From contig JAISYH010000039.1 in assembly GCA_031270015.1 (NCBI GenBank), positions 1 through 64,000 of the forward strand: 64,000 bases of DNA. The letters are read 5' to 3'. Positions 46,307 to 56,525 of the stretch are shown here, piece by piece. How positions within the stretch are numbered: the stretch's first letter is position 1; every line of letters begins with the position of its first letter. The position numbers and the translations under genes were made by a program. Origin of the DNA: Burkholderiales bacterium. Its GTDB lineage: Bacteria; Pseudomonadota; Gammaproteobacteria; Burkholderiales; Casimicrobiaceae. The notes below the pieces were generated by a model. The model was not told where the DNA came from, did no database searches, and saw only the letters and a program-made list of their open reading frames with translations.

Positions 46307-48178
46307 TCAGGAGATGGTGACGGGCTCATTTTGGAGCATGGAAACGACGTGACGAATCGCTTTGGGCGCGCAAGTTTGTACACATAAATTGCAGCCGGTA
46401 CAGGCGACGGTTTCGATCTCGACGAAGGATAATTCGACTTCTTTACCAGACGGTTTGACGGCTTTTTCGCGGCGGATGACGTGAATTGCCGGACAACCGA
46501 CATCGACGCAATTCCCGCAGCCGGTGCATAGCGATTCTTCGACCTCGTAAGGTGTTTGTTTGACGTAATCGCTGATCAGCACACAAGGTTGATTGGTGAT
46601 GATCACCGAAACGCCCGTTTTTTTGGTTTCTTCGCGCAATGTTTTGAACAGCACTGGCAATTCGTAAGAATTGACGACATGAATACGCTCAGGATCGACG
46701 CCGAATGCTTCGACCAGTTTGGCGAAGTCAATACGCGGCGCGGCGTTACCGTGAATGTCTCGCCCGTTGCCTGGATTGTTTTGTCCGCCGGTCATGCCGA
46801 CGGCGCGATTGTCGAGCAGTAAGATGGTGACGTTGCCTCGATTGTAAATAATATCGAGCAGTCCTTGCATACCCATGTGCATGAAGGTGGAGTCGCCGAT
46901 CACGGCGACGATTTTCTTGTTTTCATCGTCAGCGCCACGCGCTTTGTCCATGCCCAGCGCGACGCCCATAGACGCCCCCATAGAAATGCAGGTGTCGAGC
47001 GCGTTCCAAGGCTGACCCGCGCCCAATGTATAGCAACCGATATCGCCAGAAATATTAGTATTACGCATTTGTGACAGCGTATAGTAAATACCGAGATGCG
47101 GGCAGGCGGCGCACATAGTCGGCGGGCGCGGAAAGACAGTTTGCGGCTCAATGGTATTTTGGGAAATCGCCGCCGACGGTGATAATGGCGCAAGCGCGGG
47201 ACGCAGCACCGTCGCGGAAAGTTCGCCGTTGGCGGGTAGGAGGTCTTTACCGTGAACGGCAATCCCTATCGCGCGGATTTCGGTTTCGATCAACGGCTCA
47301 GTTTCTTCGACTACTACGAGCGTATCGACTTGCTTGGAAAAACGCCGAATCATCGCTATTGGTGGGGGGCAGGAAAAACCGAGTTTAAGTATCGGCGCAT
47401 TTGGATAGGCCTCGCGCACATGCATATAAGCCGCGCCGGAAGCGATAAAGCCGACGCGCCGATCATTGCTGTTTTCGATGATATTGAACGGACTATTTTC
47501 GGAAGCTTCGCGCAGCGATCGATCACGCGCCAGCATTTTTGGAACGCGATGTTTGGCGTTGCCCGGCACCATGACCCAACGCGCGGGATCTTTGACGAAA
47601 CCCTCGGCGACGCGATGCGTTTCGCGTTCACCGATATCGACGACGCACTTCACGTGGCAAATACGCGCGGTCATGCGAAGGATGACCGGCGCGGCGAATC
47701 GTTCCGACAGCGCGAATGCGGCTTTCGTCATCACATAGGCTTCTTGCGAATCGGATGGCTCGAAAATCGGCAAATGGGCGAAACGCCCCCAATAGCGCGA
47801 ATCTTGTTCATTTTGCGACGATGAGAAACCGACATCGTCGGCGACCGCAATCACCAGTCCGCCGACCACACCGGTGAGAGTCAAGGTCATCAGCGCGTCG
47901 GAGGCAACGTTGAGTCCGACGTGTTTCATCGCGCAAAAAGCGCGCGCACCAGTCAACGAAGCGCCTATCGCAACTTCCAAAGAAACTTTTTCATTGACAG
48001 ACCATTCCGCATAGATGTCGGAATAAAGTGAAATGTATTCGAGTATTTCGGTGGAAGGCGTACCTGGATAAGCAGAGGCGACACGCGCGCCGGAATCCCA
48101 TATGGCACGAGCAACGGCTTCGTTGCCCGACATCAAAATTCGCGTTCCGGCAGGTGGCGGAGAGAGCGTTTTAGTCAA
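46307..48178 (-). CDS. iorA: Indolepyruvate ferredoxin oxidoreductase, alpha subunit
   Basis: The 623-residue alpha subunit carries the pyrimidine-binding domain (YPGTPSTEILEYI near residue 38, SLTGARAFCAMKHVGLNVAS) and the TPP-binding domain (GDIGCYTLGAG, GDSTFMHMGMQGLLDIIYN). A C-terminal double [4Fe-4S] ferredoxin domain has CTGCGNCVDVGCP and CTGCNLCVQTCAPK (about 565-610). Oxygen-sensitive enzyme of anaerobic aromatic amino acid breakdown. It lies 24 bases after paaK and overlaps iorB. Confidence 0.95.
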   Translation of the reverse strand: MTKTLSPPPAGTRILMSGNEAVARAIWDSGARVASAYPGTPSTEILEYISLYSDIYAEWSVNEKVSLEVAIGASLTGARAFCAMKHVGLNVASDALMTLTLTGVVGGLVIAVADDVGFSSSQNEQDSRYWGRFAHLPIFEPSDSQEAYVMTKAAFALSERFAAPVILRMTARICHVKCVVDIGERETHRVAEGFVKDPARWVMVPGNAKHRVPKMLARDRSLREASENSPFNIIENSNDRRVGFIASGAAYMHVREAYPNAPILKLGFSCPPPIAMIRRFSKQVDTLVVVEETEPLIETEIRAIGIAVHGKDLLPANGELSATVLRPALAPLSPSAAISQNTIEPQTVFPRPPTMCAACPHLGIYYTLSQMRNTNISGDIGCYTLGAGQPWNALDTCISMGASMGVALGMDKARGADDENKKIVAVIGDSTFMHMGMQGLLDIIYNRGNVTILLLDNRAVGMTGGQNNPGNGRDIHGNAAPRIDFAKLVEAFGVDPERIHVVNSYELPVLFKTLREETKKTGVSVIITNQPCVLISDYVKQTPYEVEESLCTGCGNCVDVGCPAIHVIRREKAVKPSGKEVELSFVEIETVACTGCNLCVQTCAPKAIRHVVSMLQNEPVTIS

Positions 48179-48202
48179 TATTGGTCTCCGATTAAACGAT
48201 GA

Positions 48203-49516
48203 TCATTGTTTTGATTTTTCCTTGCGGTGATCGAGCACACGTACGGCTTTCCCCATAGATCGCTCGATTGCGCCGGTCGGATGAATTTTGACTTCGACGC
48301 TGATACCGATGAAATCTTTGATGTCTTTTTTGACTTTGGCGGAAACGCGATCCATATAATCCTGCCCCTTCGCGTACAGTGGCGGGCTGGCTTCGACGTT
48401 GACGCGCATGGAGTCCATGAAACCTTCGCGGGAAACTTCGATCTGATAGAACGGCGATAACGTTTCGGTACGCATCAGTACCGCCTCGACTTGTGTCGGG
48501 AAAACGTTGACGCCCCGAATGATCAACATATCATCAGAACGTCCGGTGATGCGGCGAATACGCGCATGGGTACGCCCGCATTTGCAAGGGACTTTGTCGA
48601 TTGTCGAAATATCGCGGGTACGGAAACGCAGCATCGGAAATGCTTCTTTGGTTAGCGTGGTAAGAACGATTTCACCTTCTTCGCCGGGCGGCAGCGGCTC
48701 GCCAGTGTTAATGTCCACGCATTCGACCAAGAAGTGGTCTTCCCAAATATGCAGTCCTTTTTTGGCTTCGAGGCATTCAACGCCAACGCCTGGTCCCATG
48801 ATTTCAGACAAGCCGTAGATATCAATCGCGTCGATACCCATGCGCGATTCTAGCTCGTAGCGCATTTCTTCGCTCCATGGTTCGGCGCCGAAAATACCCG
48901 TACGGAGCGGCAGCTTGCGGATATCGACACCGAGTGTTTCGGCTTCTTCGGCGATGTTCATCGCGTAAGAGGGCGTGCAGCTCAAAGCGGTGGACGAGAA
49001 ATCTTCTAGCAACATGACTTGCTTTTGCGTTTGTCCACCCGACATCGGCACGACCATCACGCCGAGTGTTTCCGCCGCTACGTGCAAACCCATACCGCCA
49101 GTGAATAAGCCGTAACCGTAGGCGTTCTGCAACCGGTCGCTGGGCGTCAAACCGGCGGCGCTCAAACTGCGCGCGCCGAGCAATCCCCAGTTGGCGACGT
49201 CGCGTTTGGTATATCCGACGACGACCGGCTTACCCGAAGTTCCAGAGGAACCATGCAAACGCACTACTTGATCGGTCGGCACGGCGAACATCCCGAACGG
49301 GTAATTGTCGCGTAACTGTTCTTTTTTAGTGAACGGCAACAGTTTGACGTCGGCTAACGTCTGGATGTGATGTGGCTTGACTTCCAGTTCATCCATCGCT
49401 TCTCGATAGAATTTCACGGTTTCGTAGCAACGCTCGACAGTGGCGCGTAAACGGCGTAATTGCAATGCTTCCAGATCGTCGCGCGGGAGCGTTTCATTAT
49501 CGATATCAAAGATCAT
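48203..49516 (-). CDS. paaK: Phenylacetate-CoA ligase
   Basis: PaaK activates phenylacetate (or other aryl acetates) to the CoA thioester with ATP. The 437-residue adenylate-forming enzyme has the P-loop LHGSSGTSGKPVVVGYTK near residue 85, GIFGAEPWSEEMR near 200, IDIYGLSEIMGPGV near 228, and RTRDISTIDKVPCKCGRTH with the terminal RGVNVFPTQVEAVL region. GAGGAA lies upstream of ATG 49516. It leads the paaK-iorA-iorB operon, so the three enzymes probably serve aryl-pyruvate and aryl-acetate use. Confidence 0.94.
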   Translation of the reverse strand: MIFDIDNETLPRDDLEALQLRRLRATVERCYETVKFYREAMDELEVKPHHIQTLADVKLLPFTKKEQLRDNYPFGMFAVPTDQVVRLHGSSGTSGKPVVVGYTKRDVANWGLLGARSLSAAGLTPSDRLQNAYGYGLFTGGMGLHVAAETLGVMVVPMSGGQTQKQVMLLEDFSSTALSCTPSYAMNIAEEAETLGVDIRKLPLRTGIFGAEPWSEEMRYELESRMGIDAIDIYGLSEIMGPGVGVECLEAKKGLHIWEDHFLVECVDINTGEPLPPGEEGEIVLTTLTKEAFPMLRFRTRDISTIDKVPCKCGRTHARIRRITGRSDDMLIIRGVNVFPTQVEAVLMRTETLSPFYQIEVSREGFMDSMRVNVEASPPLYAKGQDYMDRVSAKVKKDIKDFIGISVEVKIHPTGAIERSMGKAVRVLDHRKEKSKQ

Positions 49517-49847
49517 GATTTTGGGATTCCTCGTTGGTCAAATAAATTTTTCGGAGACGGAAAAATTATAGTGATTGATAAGTTTACCGTGATTCAACTG
49601 CTTTTTGAATGATTTTCTTGAATAGAGCAGTTTGACAAAAAGGAGGGAAGCGGGCGTGGCAATTTAATCGAGCGTTATTCGATAAAACAATAGACAGTTT
49701 TTCGGAATTGCGTTTCCAATTTTTGTTCCCTGCTCAAATAAGCGTAATCGAAAAGATGTAAAAACGGGTGATTCGAGTCATGCCGTATGTTTACGCAAAT
49801 ATCATTATTCCGCAAGTGGGAATCTGTCGTTTTTTGTTTTCACTTTT
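49517..49847. other. 331-base gap between paaK and uvrB
   Basis: On the minus strand a TATAAT (complement of 49564-49569) lies about 50 bases upstream of paaK; a -35 TTGAAT is 21 bases away, too far for a standard promoter. The rest shows no coding region or clear terminator for uvrB. Confidence 0.4.
49564..49569 (-). promoter_or_regulatory. Possible -10 box of paaK-iorAB
   Basis: Consensus TATAAT on the minus strand; spacing to the nearest -35-like TTGAAT is 21 bases, so an activator may be needed. Confidence 0.4.
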
Positions 49848-51890
49848 TTATTCTGAACCCGCAACCATCATCAACCTCCGCTGTATCTCATGTAAACGAT
49901 CGCGCAGTTCGGCAGCACGCTCGAATTCCAAATCGCGCGCGGCGGCAAACATTTCTTTTTCCAATACGCGCCATTCTTTTTCTAGCGCCGCTTCGTTCTG
50001 GGGAAATTCTTTGATTTTGTATTTGCTGCGCCTATCGGCAATTTTACTCGTTTTTTTCTTTTTATCGGTTTCTTCGTAAACGCCGTCGATCATGTCGGTC
50101 ACGCGTTTTTCGACACTGCGCGGCGTAATATGATGTTTCGCGTTGAACGCAAGTTGCTTATTGCGCCGCCGTTCGGTTTCGTCGAGCGCCGCTTTCATCG
50201 AATTGGTGACTGTATCGGCGTAAAGTATCGCTGTACCATTGATGTGACGGGCAGCGCGACCAATAGTTTGAATCAAAGAGCGCGTCGAACGCAAAAAACC
50301 TTCCTTATCCGCATCGAGGATCGCAACCAGCGATACCTCGGGGATATCCAAGCCCTCGCGTAACAAGTTGATGCCGACCAGCACATCGAATTTACCGAGT
50401 CGCAAATCGCGGATGATTTCGACGCGTTCGACAGTGTCGATGTCCGAGTGTAAATAGCGGACGCGTACGTCGTGTTCGTCGAGGTATTCGGTCAAATCCT
50501 CAGCCATGCGCTTGGTTAGTGTGGTGACGAGTACGCGCTCTTGGTGCGTGACGCGCGCGTGGATTTCACTCAAAAGATCATCAACTTGCGTCGTTGCCGG
50601 ACGTACTATCGTTTCAGGATCGACCAATCCGGTTGGGCGCACAACTTGTTCTACGACCTGTCCTGCGCGCCGAGCTTCGTAATCGGCAGGTGTCGCCGAA
50701 ACAAATATTGTTTGCGGCAACAGACGTTCAAATTCATCGAAACGCAGTGGACGGTTATCTAGCGCGGACGGTAAACGAAACCCATAATTGACTAGATTCT
50801 CCTTACGGGCGCGATCACCTTTGTACATGCCACCCGTTTGTGGGATGGTGACATGGCTTTCGTCGATGAACATCAGAGCGTTTTTCGGAAGATAATCCAT
50901 CAACGTCGGCGGCGGTTCGCCGGGCATGCGTCCAGTGAGATGGCGCGAATAGTTTTCAATGCCTTTGCAAAAACCGATTTCAACCATCATTTCAATATCA
51001 AAGCGCGTGCGCTGATCGATGCGTTGCGCCTCGACCAATTTTCCTGTTTCGAGAAAAAACGCCTTACGTTCTACCAGTTCTTCTTTGATCGTTTCGATGG
51101 CTGCCAGTGTTTTTTCGCGTCCAGTCACATAATGCGAAGAAGGAAACACGGTAAAGCGTAGAATTTTCTTATGGATGCGACCGGTCAGTGGATCAAACAA
51201 TTGCAGAGCTTCCATTTCATCATCGAACAAACTGACGCGTACCGCCATTTCCGCGCTTTCCGCCGGAAAAATATCAATCACGTCGCCGCGTACGCGGAAA
51301 GTACCGCGTTTGAAATCCATTTCGGCTCGTTGATATTGTATTTCGGTCAAACGCTTGATAATGTCGCGTTGTTTGATTGTCGTACCCTGTCGCAAATGCA
51401 AAATCATCGCGTGATAATCTTCGGGATCGCCAATACCATAAATCGCCGAGACTGTGGCGACAATAATGCAATCGGGACGCTCAAGAAGCGCCTTGGTTGC
51501 TGAAAGTCGCATTTGCTCGATGTGCTCATTAATGGCGGAGTCCTTTTCAATAAACAAATCGCGCGCTGGAACATAAGCTTCCGGCTGATAATAGTCGTAA
51601 TAGGAAACGAAATATTCGATGGCGTTGTTCGGGAAGAATTCGCGGAACTCTGAATAAAGTTGCGCGGCAAGCGTCTTATTGGGCGCTAATACGAGAGCAG
51701 GGCGACCGGTACGCGCGATGACGTTTGCCATCGTATAAGTTTTTCCCGAACCGGTGACACCGAGTAGCGTTTGAAACGACAGCCCGTCGCGCAAACCTTC
51801 GACGAGTTTATTGACTGCTTCTGGCTGATCACCGGCCAGCGGAAAACTTTGCAATAATTGGTAGGGACTGTCGGGGAAATCAGTCAACAT
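49848..51890 (-). CDS. uvrB: Excinuclease ABC subunit B
   Basis: UvrB is the damage-verifying ATPase of nucleotide excision repair. From ATG 51890 the product is 680 residues. It has [17 protein letters not shown] and Walker [15 protein letters not shown] near the N-terminus, the beta-hairpin region ([16 protein letters not shown]), helicase motifs ([33 protein letters not shown]), and a C-terminal UVR motif ([20 protein letters not shown]). The upstream in-frame ATG 51971 lies in relA and is not needed. It starts seven bases after relA. Confidence 0.96.
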   Translation of the reverse strand: MLTDFPDSPYQLLQSFPLAGDQPEAVNKLVEGLRDGLSFQTLLGVTGSGKTYTMANVIARTGRPALVLAPNKTLAAQLYSEFREFFPNNAIEYFVSYYDYYQPEAYVPARDLFIEKDSAINEHIEQMRLSATKALLERPDCIIVATVSAIYGIGDPEDYHAMILHLRQGTTIKQRDIIKRLTEIQYQRAEMDFKRGTFRVRGDVIDIFPAESAEMAVRVSLFDDEMEALQLFDPLTGRIHKKILRFTVFPSSHYVTGREKTLAAIETIKEELVERKAFFLETGKLVEAQRIDQRTRFDIEMMVEIGFCKGIENYSRHLTGRMPGEPPPTLMDYLPKNALMFIDESHVTIPQTGGMYKGDRARKENLVNYGFRLPSALDNRPLRFDEFERLLPQTIFVSATPADYEARRAGQVVEQVVRPTGLVDPETIVRPATTQVDDLLSEIHARVTHQERVLVTTLTKRMAEDLTEYLDEHDVRVRYLHSDIDTVERVEIIRDLRLGKFDVLVGINLLREGLDIPEVSLVAILDADKEGFLRSTRSLIQTIGRAARHINGTAILYADTVTNSMKAALDETERRRNKQLAFNAKHHITPRSVEKRVTDMIDGVYEETDKKKKTSKIADRRSKYKIKEFPQNEAALEKEWRVLEKEMFAAARDLEFERAAELRDRLHEIQRRLMMVAGSE

Positions 51891-51897
51891 TATTGAT

Positions 51898-54183
51898 TCA
51901 GATCTGGCGCGCAACATTAATGACGCCAGTGATGTTGCGTGCTTCGTCAAGCGAATGCTGAAGCTGATCAATGCCTTGCACTTCGATAGTAAAATAAATT
52001 CGCGTTTGATGTTTGCGACTTTGCATATTGGCGGAAGTCAGGCGCATATGATCGCGCGAAAATACTTCGGACAAATCACGCAACAAACCCGGGCGATCAT
52101 TGGCGTCCACAACGATATCGACCGGAAAGACACTTTCTTTAGTATCGCCCCAATCGGCTTCGATGATTCTCTCGGGATGCTCTTCTTGAATACGCAGCAG
52201 ATTCTCACAATTCTCGCGGTGAATCGATACGCCTTTGCCGCGCGTCACGAATCCCGCAATCGCGTCGGGTGGTGCGGGTTTGCAACATTTGGCAAGGTTG
52301 GTCATCAAGCGGTCGATGCCGACGATAAGAATACTGCTGTCGGCACTATATTTCCGCTTCCTCTCCACAGTCGGCGTGCGTGTCTCGATAATATCGTCGT
52401 GAGTTTTACTTTCAGTGGTAGCGTCGGGTTTAGCGACGCCAAGTATTAACTGTTGCAGTTGGCGGCTGTTGATTTCATCGCGGGCGACGGCGGCGAAAAG
52501 ATCGTCAGCGCTGGCGAATTTTCCGTGATGTGCCAGAGTTTCGAGTTTGATCGCGCTTGCGCCGGCGCGCGCCATTTCTTTTTCGACGATGGTGCGTCCT
52601 TGCGCGACAGTTTCTTCAAGCTGCTGCTGTTTGAACCATTGTCTGATTTTGGTGCGGGAGCGATGGCTGATGACATAACGCAACTCGCCATTCAGCCAAT
52701 CGCGCGATGGACCTCCTTGTTTTGCCGCGATGATTTCGACACGTTGTCCATTTTTCAATGTGTAATTGAGCGGCACCATCTGCCCGTTCACTTTGGCGCC
52801 ACGGCAACGGTGTCCCAAACTGGTGTGCACCGAATAAGCAAAATCAAGCGGCGTTGAACCATTAGGCAAGTCAATGACTCTGCCTTGTGGCGTCAATACG
52901 TAAATCGTATCGGAGAAAATATTGCTTTTGAACGCTGATAATATTTCACGGTCGTCGGAAATAAAATCTTTCCATTCGAGAATCTGCCGCAGCCATGCAA
53001 TTTTCTGCTCAAAATTGCTCTCACTACTTTTTCCATTTCCGACACTACCTCTTACGTTTACTTTTTGCGCGTAACTCTTTTCTTTATAGCGCCAATGCGC
53101 GGCGACACCATACTCGGAATGTTGATGCATTTTCCAAGTACGGATTTGAATTTCCACCGATTTGTTTTCCGGTCCGATCACAGCGGTATGCAGTGACTGG
53201 TAATTATTGGCTTTCGGTTTGGCGATATAATCGTCAAACTCGCGGGGAATGGGCGTCCACATGTTATGCACGATGCCGAGCGCGGTATAACAATCCTTGA
53301 CATCATCGACGAGAATCCGCACGGCACGAATATCGTATAAGCCTTCGAGTTCCGTTTGCTTGCGTCGCATCTTGTTCCAGATACTGTAAATATGTTTGGG
53401 ACGTCCAGTGACGTCGGCTTTGATTTTCGCTGCCGACAGTTCTTTTTTGAGCATCTCGATTACATTTTCAATATAACGTTGGCGGTCGATCTGGCGTTCA
53501 TCGAGCAAATTGGCGATATAGCGATATTCGTCTGGCGCGAGAATCCGCAGCGATAAATCTTCAAGTTCCCATTTGATCTGCCAGACACCTAAGCGGTTGG
53601 CAAGTGGCGCGAAAAGGTCGGCGATTTCGCGGGCGATATTTTGTTTTTGTTCGTTATCCTCGTGGCGCGTGATGGTACGGATGGTTTGTAGACGTTCGGC
53701 GAGTTTGATTAACACGACACGGATGTCTTCGACCATCGACAATAACATTTTCCTTAAGTTTTCAGCTTGTTGGTTTTGTTCGTTCTTATCGAGATTTTTG
53801 GGCAATACGTGAATTTCGCGCATTTGCCACGTCCCTTTCATTAGGGTGACAACATCTTTATCGTAGCGTTTGGCAATCGCTTCTTCGTCGAAACCGGTCT
53901 CCCCGACAAGCGGCAACAATAATGAAGCGCACAGCGCCGACGCGTCGAGATGTAAATCGCACAGGATTGTGGCGACGGCGACGACATGCGTAATCCAAGG
54001 TTCTCCAGAATCGGTTAAACGCGCGCCGATTTTATCTCGCGTTTCCGAGTATGCCTGTTCGAATAACGCGCATTCGTTTTCCGTATACGTCGATCGTACC
54101 TGTTCCAGCCACTGTGTAAAGAGATGATTGGCGTTTTGCTGAGGTGTTGAAGTATCGTCAAGAACCGGAGTAATATTTTTCAT
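51898..54183 (-). CDS. relA: GTP pyrophosphokinase RelA
   Basis: RelA makes (p)ppGpp on starved ribosomes. The 761-residue product has an HD domain without HDxxED ([13 protein letters not shown] at the equivalent site), so hydrolysis is not expected. The synthetase domain carries [13 protein letters not shown] and [18 protein letters not shown]; the ExDD motif marks RelA rather than SpoT. TGS ([20 protein letters not shown]), a zinc-finger/helical region with CCKP near residue 640, and a C-terminal ACT domain follow. It lies between glmM and uvrB on one strand. Confidence 0.94.
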   Translation of the reverse strand: MKNITPVLDDTSTPQQNANHLFTQWLEQVRSTYTENECALFEQAYSETRDKIGARLTDSGEPWITHVVAVATILCDLHLDASALCASLLLPLVGETGFDEEAIAKRYDKDVVTLMKGTWQMREIHVLPKNLDKNEQNQQAENLRKMLLSMVEDIRVVLIKLAERLQTIRTITRHEDNEQKQNIAREIADLFAPLANRLGVWQIKWELEDLSLRILAPDEYRYIANLLDERQIDRQRYIENVIEMLKKELSAAKIKADVTGRPKHIYSIWNKMRRKQTELEGLYDIRAVRILVDDVKDCYTALGIVHNMWTPIPREFDDYIAKPKANNYQSLHTAVIGPENKSVEIQIRTWKMHQHSEYGVAAHWRYKEKSYAQKVNVRGSVGNGKSSESNFEQKIAWLRQILEWKDFISDDREILSAFKSNIFSDTIYVLTPQGRVIDLPNGSTPLDFAYSVHTSLGHRCRGAKVNGQMVPLNYTLKNGQRVEIIAAKQGGPSRDWLNGELRYVISHRSRTKIRQWFKQQQLEETVAQGRTIVEKEMARAGASAIKLETLAHHGKFASADDLFAAVARDEINSRQLQQLILGVAKPDATTESKTHDDIIETRTPTVERKRKYSADSSILIVGIDRLMTNLAKCCKPAPPDAIAGFVTRGKGVSIHRENCENLLRIQEEHPERIIEADWGDTKESVFPVDIVVDANDRPGLLRDLSEVFSRDHMRLTSANMQSRKHQTRIYFTIEVQGIDQLQHSLDEARNITGVINVARQI

Positions 54184-54189
54184 AATGTA

Positions 54190-55578
54190 TTAAGCTTCGT
54201 TCTTCATTGCGTCCTGTACGACGTTTGCCAGTTGTTGCGCGATATTGGTGGCAAGCAGTTCATCTTCGGCTTCGACCATGATACGTAACAAAGGTTCGGT
54301 TCCCGACGCGCGCAGTAAGATGCGTCCGCGTTTACCAAGCGCGGCGGTGAGTTCCATTTCGGCGGCGCGCACCACATGGCTTTGCCGATATTGCCAATTG
54401 CCGATCAATGGCACGTTGATCAGTTTTTGCGGAAACAATATGAGATCGCGTGTCGCGCTTTCAAGATCGAGATTTTGTTCGATCAATGCGCGAAACACCA
54501 GTAACGCCGCAATGATGCCATCACCGGTAGTATGATGATTCAACGCGAGCAAATGTCCCGAATTTTCGCCGCCCAATTTCCAGCCGCGCTCGAGTAAACG
54601 CGCCAAAACATAGCGGTCGCCGACAGCGGCGCGCTCCAGTGAGATGCCTTGTCGTTGCAACGCTTGTTCGAAACCGAGGTTGCTCATCTGGGTGCCGACA
54701 ACACCTTCGTTTTTCAACGCGCCGTGCCGTAGGTAATCGCAAGCGATGATGTAAAGCAGCGCGTCGCCATCGTAAATGCGTCCATGCGTGTCGACCATGA
54801 TCAGACGGTCGCCGTCACCATCCAACGCGAGACCGAGCTGGGCGTGGTGTTGATGCATTTTCTGCACCAAATATTGAGGATTGACCGCGCCAACGCCGTC
54901 GTTGATATTGACGCCATTGGGTTTGGCGGCAACCGCGATCACATCGGCGCCCAATTCGTGAAAGACGGGCGGGGCGACATGGTAGGTTGCGCCATGCGCG
55001 CAGTCGACGATGATACGGAAACCCTTCAAGTCGAGATCGTTCGGAAACGCGCTTTTGCAAAATTCGATATAACGTCCGGCGGCGTCATCGACGCGAAACG
55101 CTTTACCGAACGCATCGGGCGCGACGCATTCGAGCGGCTTGTCTAATTCGCGCTCGATGGCGATTTCGATTTCATCGGGAAGTTTTGCGCCCAACGAGGA
55201 AAAAAATTTGATTCCGTTATCGTGGAACGGATTGTGCGAAGCACTGATGACGATACCGGCGGAGCGGCGCAACGCGCGTGTTAAATAAGCGACGCCGGGC
55301 GTCGGCAACGGGCCTGTCAAATAAACATCGACGCCAGAAGCCGACAAACCGGACTCCAGCGCGGCCTCGATCAAATAACCGGAAAGGCGAGTATCTTTGC
55401 CGATCAATACGCCAGCGTGCTCGTTGCCGTGCATTTGCGATTTTGCCAATACCCGACCAACCGCCCATCCGAGTTTCAACGCGAAATCTGGCGTAATCGC
55501 GTTACCGCTATGATCGTCGTTACGCCCGACTCGACCGCGAATGCCGTCTGTTCCAAAATATTTTCGTTGTGTCGTCAT
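54190..55578 (-). CDS. glmM: Phosphoglucosamine mutase
   Basis: GlmM converts glucosamine-6-phosphate to glucosamine-1-phosphate for UDP-GlcNAc. The 462-residue product begins with YFGTDGIRGRVG. It has the phosphoserine loop ISASHNPFHDNGIKFF, the metal loop DGDGDRLIMVD, the sugar-binding GGENSGHL, and the phosphate-binding RASGTEPLLRIMVEAE. It follows folP by 10 bases; folP-glmM is a conserved pair after ftsH. Confidence 0.96.
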   Translation of the reverse strand: MTTQRKYFGTDGIRGRVGRNDDHSGNAITPDFALKLGWAVGRVLAKSQMHGNEHAGVLIGKDTRLSGYLIEAALESGLSASGVDVYLTGPLPTPGVAYLTRALRRSAGIVISASHNPFHDNGIKFFSSLGAKLPDEIEIAIERELDKPLECVAPDAFGKAFRVDDAAGRYIEFCKSAFPNDLDLKGFRIIVDCAHGATYHVAPPVFHELGADVIAVAAKPNGVNINDGVGAVNPQYLVQKMHQHHAQLGLALDGDGDRLIMVDTHGRIYDGDALLYIIACDYLRHGALKNEGVVGTQMSNLGFEQALQRQGISLERAAVGDRYVLARLLERGWKLGGENSGHLLALNHHTTGDGIIAALLVFRALIEQNLDLESATRDLILFPQKLINVPLIGNWQYRQSHVVRAAEMELTAALGKRGRILLRASGTEPLLRIMVEAEDELLATNIAQQLANVVQDAMKNEA

Positions 55579-55588
55579 CTTGATTCCT

Positions 55589-56434
55589 TCAGGTATTCGG
55601 TGTCATCGCGTTCCAAATTTTCAACGCATCGACAGTTTCGCGCACATCATGCACTCGAACGATCAGCGCACCTTGCGCAACAGCGGCAAGGGCAGCGGCA
55701 ATGCTCGCGGCGAGACGGTCGCCGACATCGTGGCCGGTCAATATCCCCAATGTCGTTTTGCGTGACCAGCCGACCAGCAGCGGATAATTCAGCGTCCGTA
55801 ATTCAGGCAAAGCACGTATCAAAGCGAGATTGTGTTCCATCGTTTTACCGAAGCCGAATCCAGGATCGAGGACGATGCGTTCACGGGCGATACCGGCATT
55901 TTCGCAGACGGTGGCGCGCATGGAAAGATCAGCGCGCACTTCGCGGACGACATCATCGTAATGCGGGGCGCGCTGCATGGTTTTCGGCTCACCCCGCATG
56001 TGCATCAGGCACACCGCGACATCGTGCGGTTGCGCCGCAGCAAGCGCTCCCGTCGTTTTGAGTGCGTTGATATCATTGATCATCGCCGCGCCGGAAAGGG
56101 CGGCTTGCCGCATGACTTCCGGTTTGACGGTATCGACCGAAACGTAGACTCCGCGTTTTGCGAGCGTTTCCGTCAAAGGAAGGATTCGTCGCAATTCTTC
56201 TTCTTCCGAGACTGGCGACGCCCCCGGACGCGACGATTCGCCGCCGATGTCGATCATATCGGCGCCATCGTCGATCATCGTCAACGCGCGCGTCAACGCG
56301 CGTTGAAAATCAAAGTGCGCGCCGTGTTCCGAAAACGAATCGGGCGTGACGTTGATGATGCCCATGACCCAAGGACGTGTCAGGGCGATGGAGCGACCCA
56401 GCATACACAACGAAGGATGATGAATATTTTCCAT
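55589..56434 (-). CDS. folP: Dihydropteroate synthase
   Basis: FolP joins p-aminobenzoate to the pterin diphosphate in folate synthesis and is the sulfonamide target. The 281-residue product has MGIINVTPDSFSEHG near residue 24, DIGGESSRPGA near 61, DINALK, LMHMRGEPKTMQ, DPGFGFGKTMEHN and VGWSRKTTLG. It lies 91 bases after ftsH, behind the ftsH terminator. Confidence 0.96.
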   Translation of the reverse strand: MENIHHPSLCMLGRSIALTRPWVMGIINVTPDSFSEHGAHFDFQRALTRALTMIDDGADMIDIGGESSRPGASPVSEEEELRRILPLTETLAKRGVYVSVDTVKPEVMRQAALSGAAMINDINALKTTGALAAAQPHDVAVCLMHMRGEPKTMQRAPHYDDVVREVRADLSMRATVCENAGIARERIVLDPGFGFGKTMEHNLALIRALPELRTLNYPLLVGWSRKTTLGILTGHDVGDRLAASIAAALAAVAQGALIVRVHDVRETVDALKIWNAMTPNT

Positions 56435-56470
56435 TGAGAAAACCGACTCGAAATATCAGGTATTACGGCT

Positions 56471-56500
56471 CAAAAAACAAAGGGCGCAGAGTGCGCGCCC
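56471..56500 (-). terminator. Terminator between ftsH and folP
   Basis: On the minus strand: GGGCGC, seven-base loop, GCGCCC, then TTTGTTTTTT. It lies 25 bases after the ftsH stop and 37 bases before folP. Confidence 0.75.
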
Positions 56501-56525
56501 TCCGTATCCATCACACTCAAATCAA

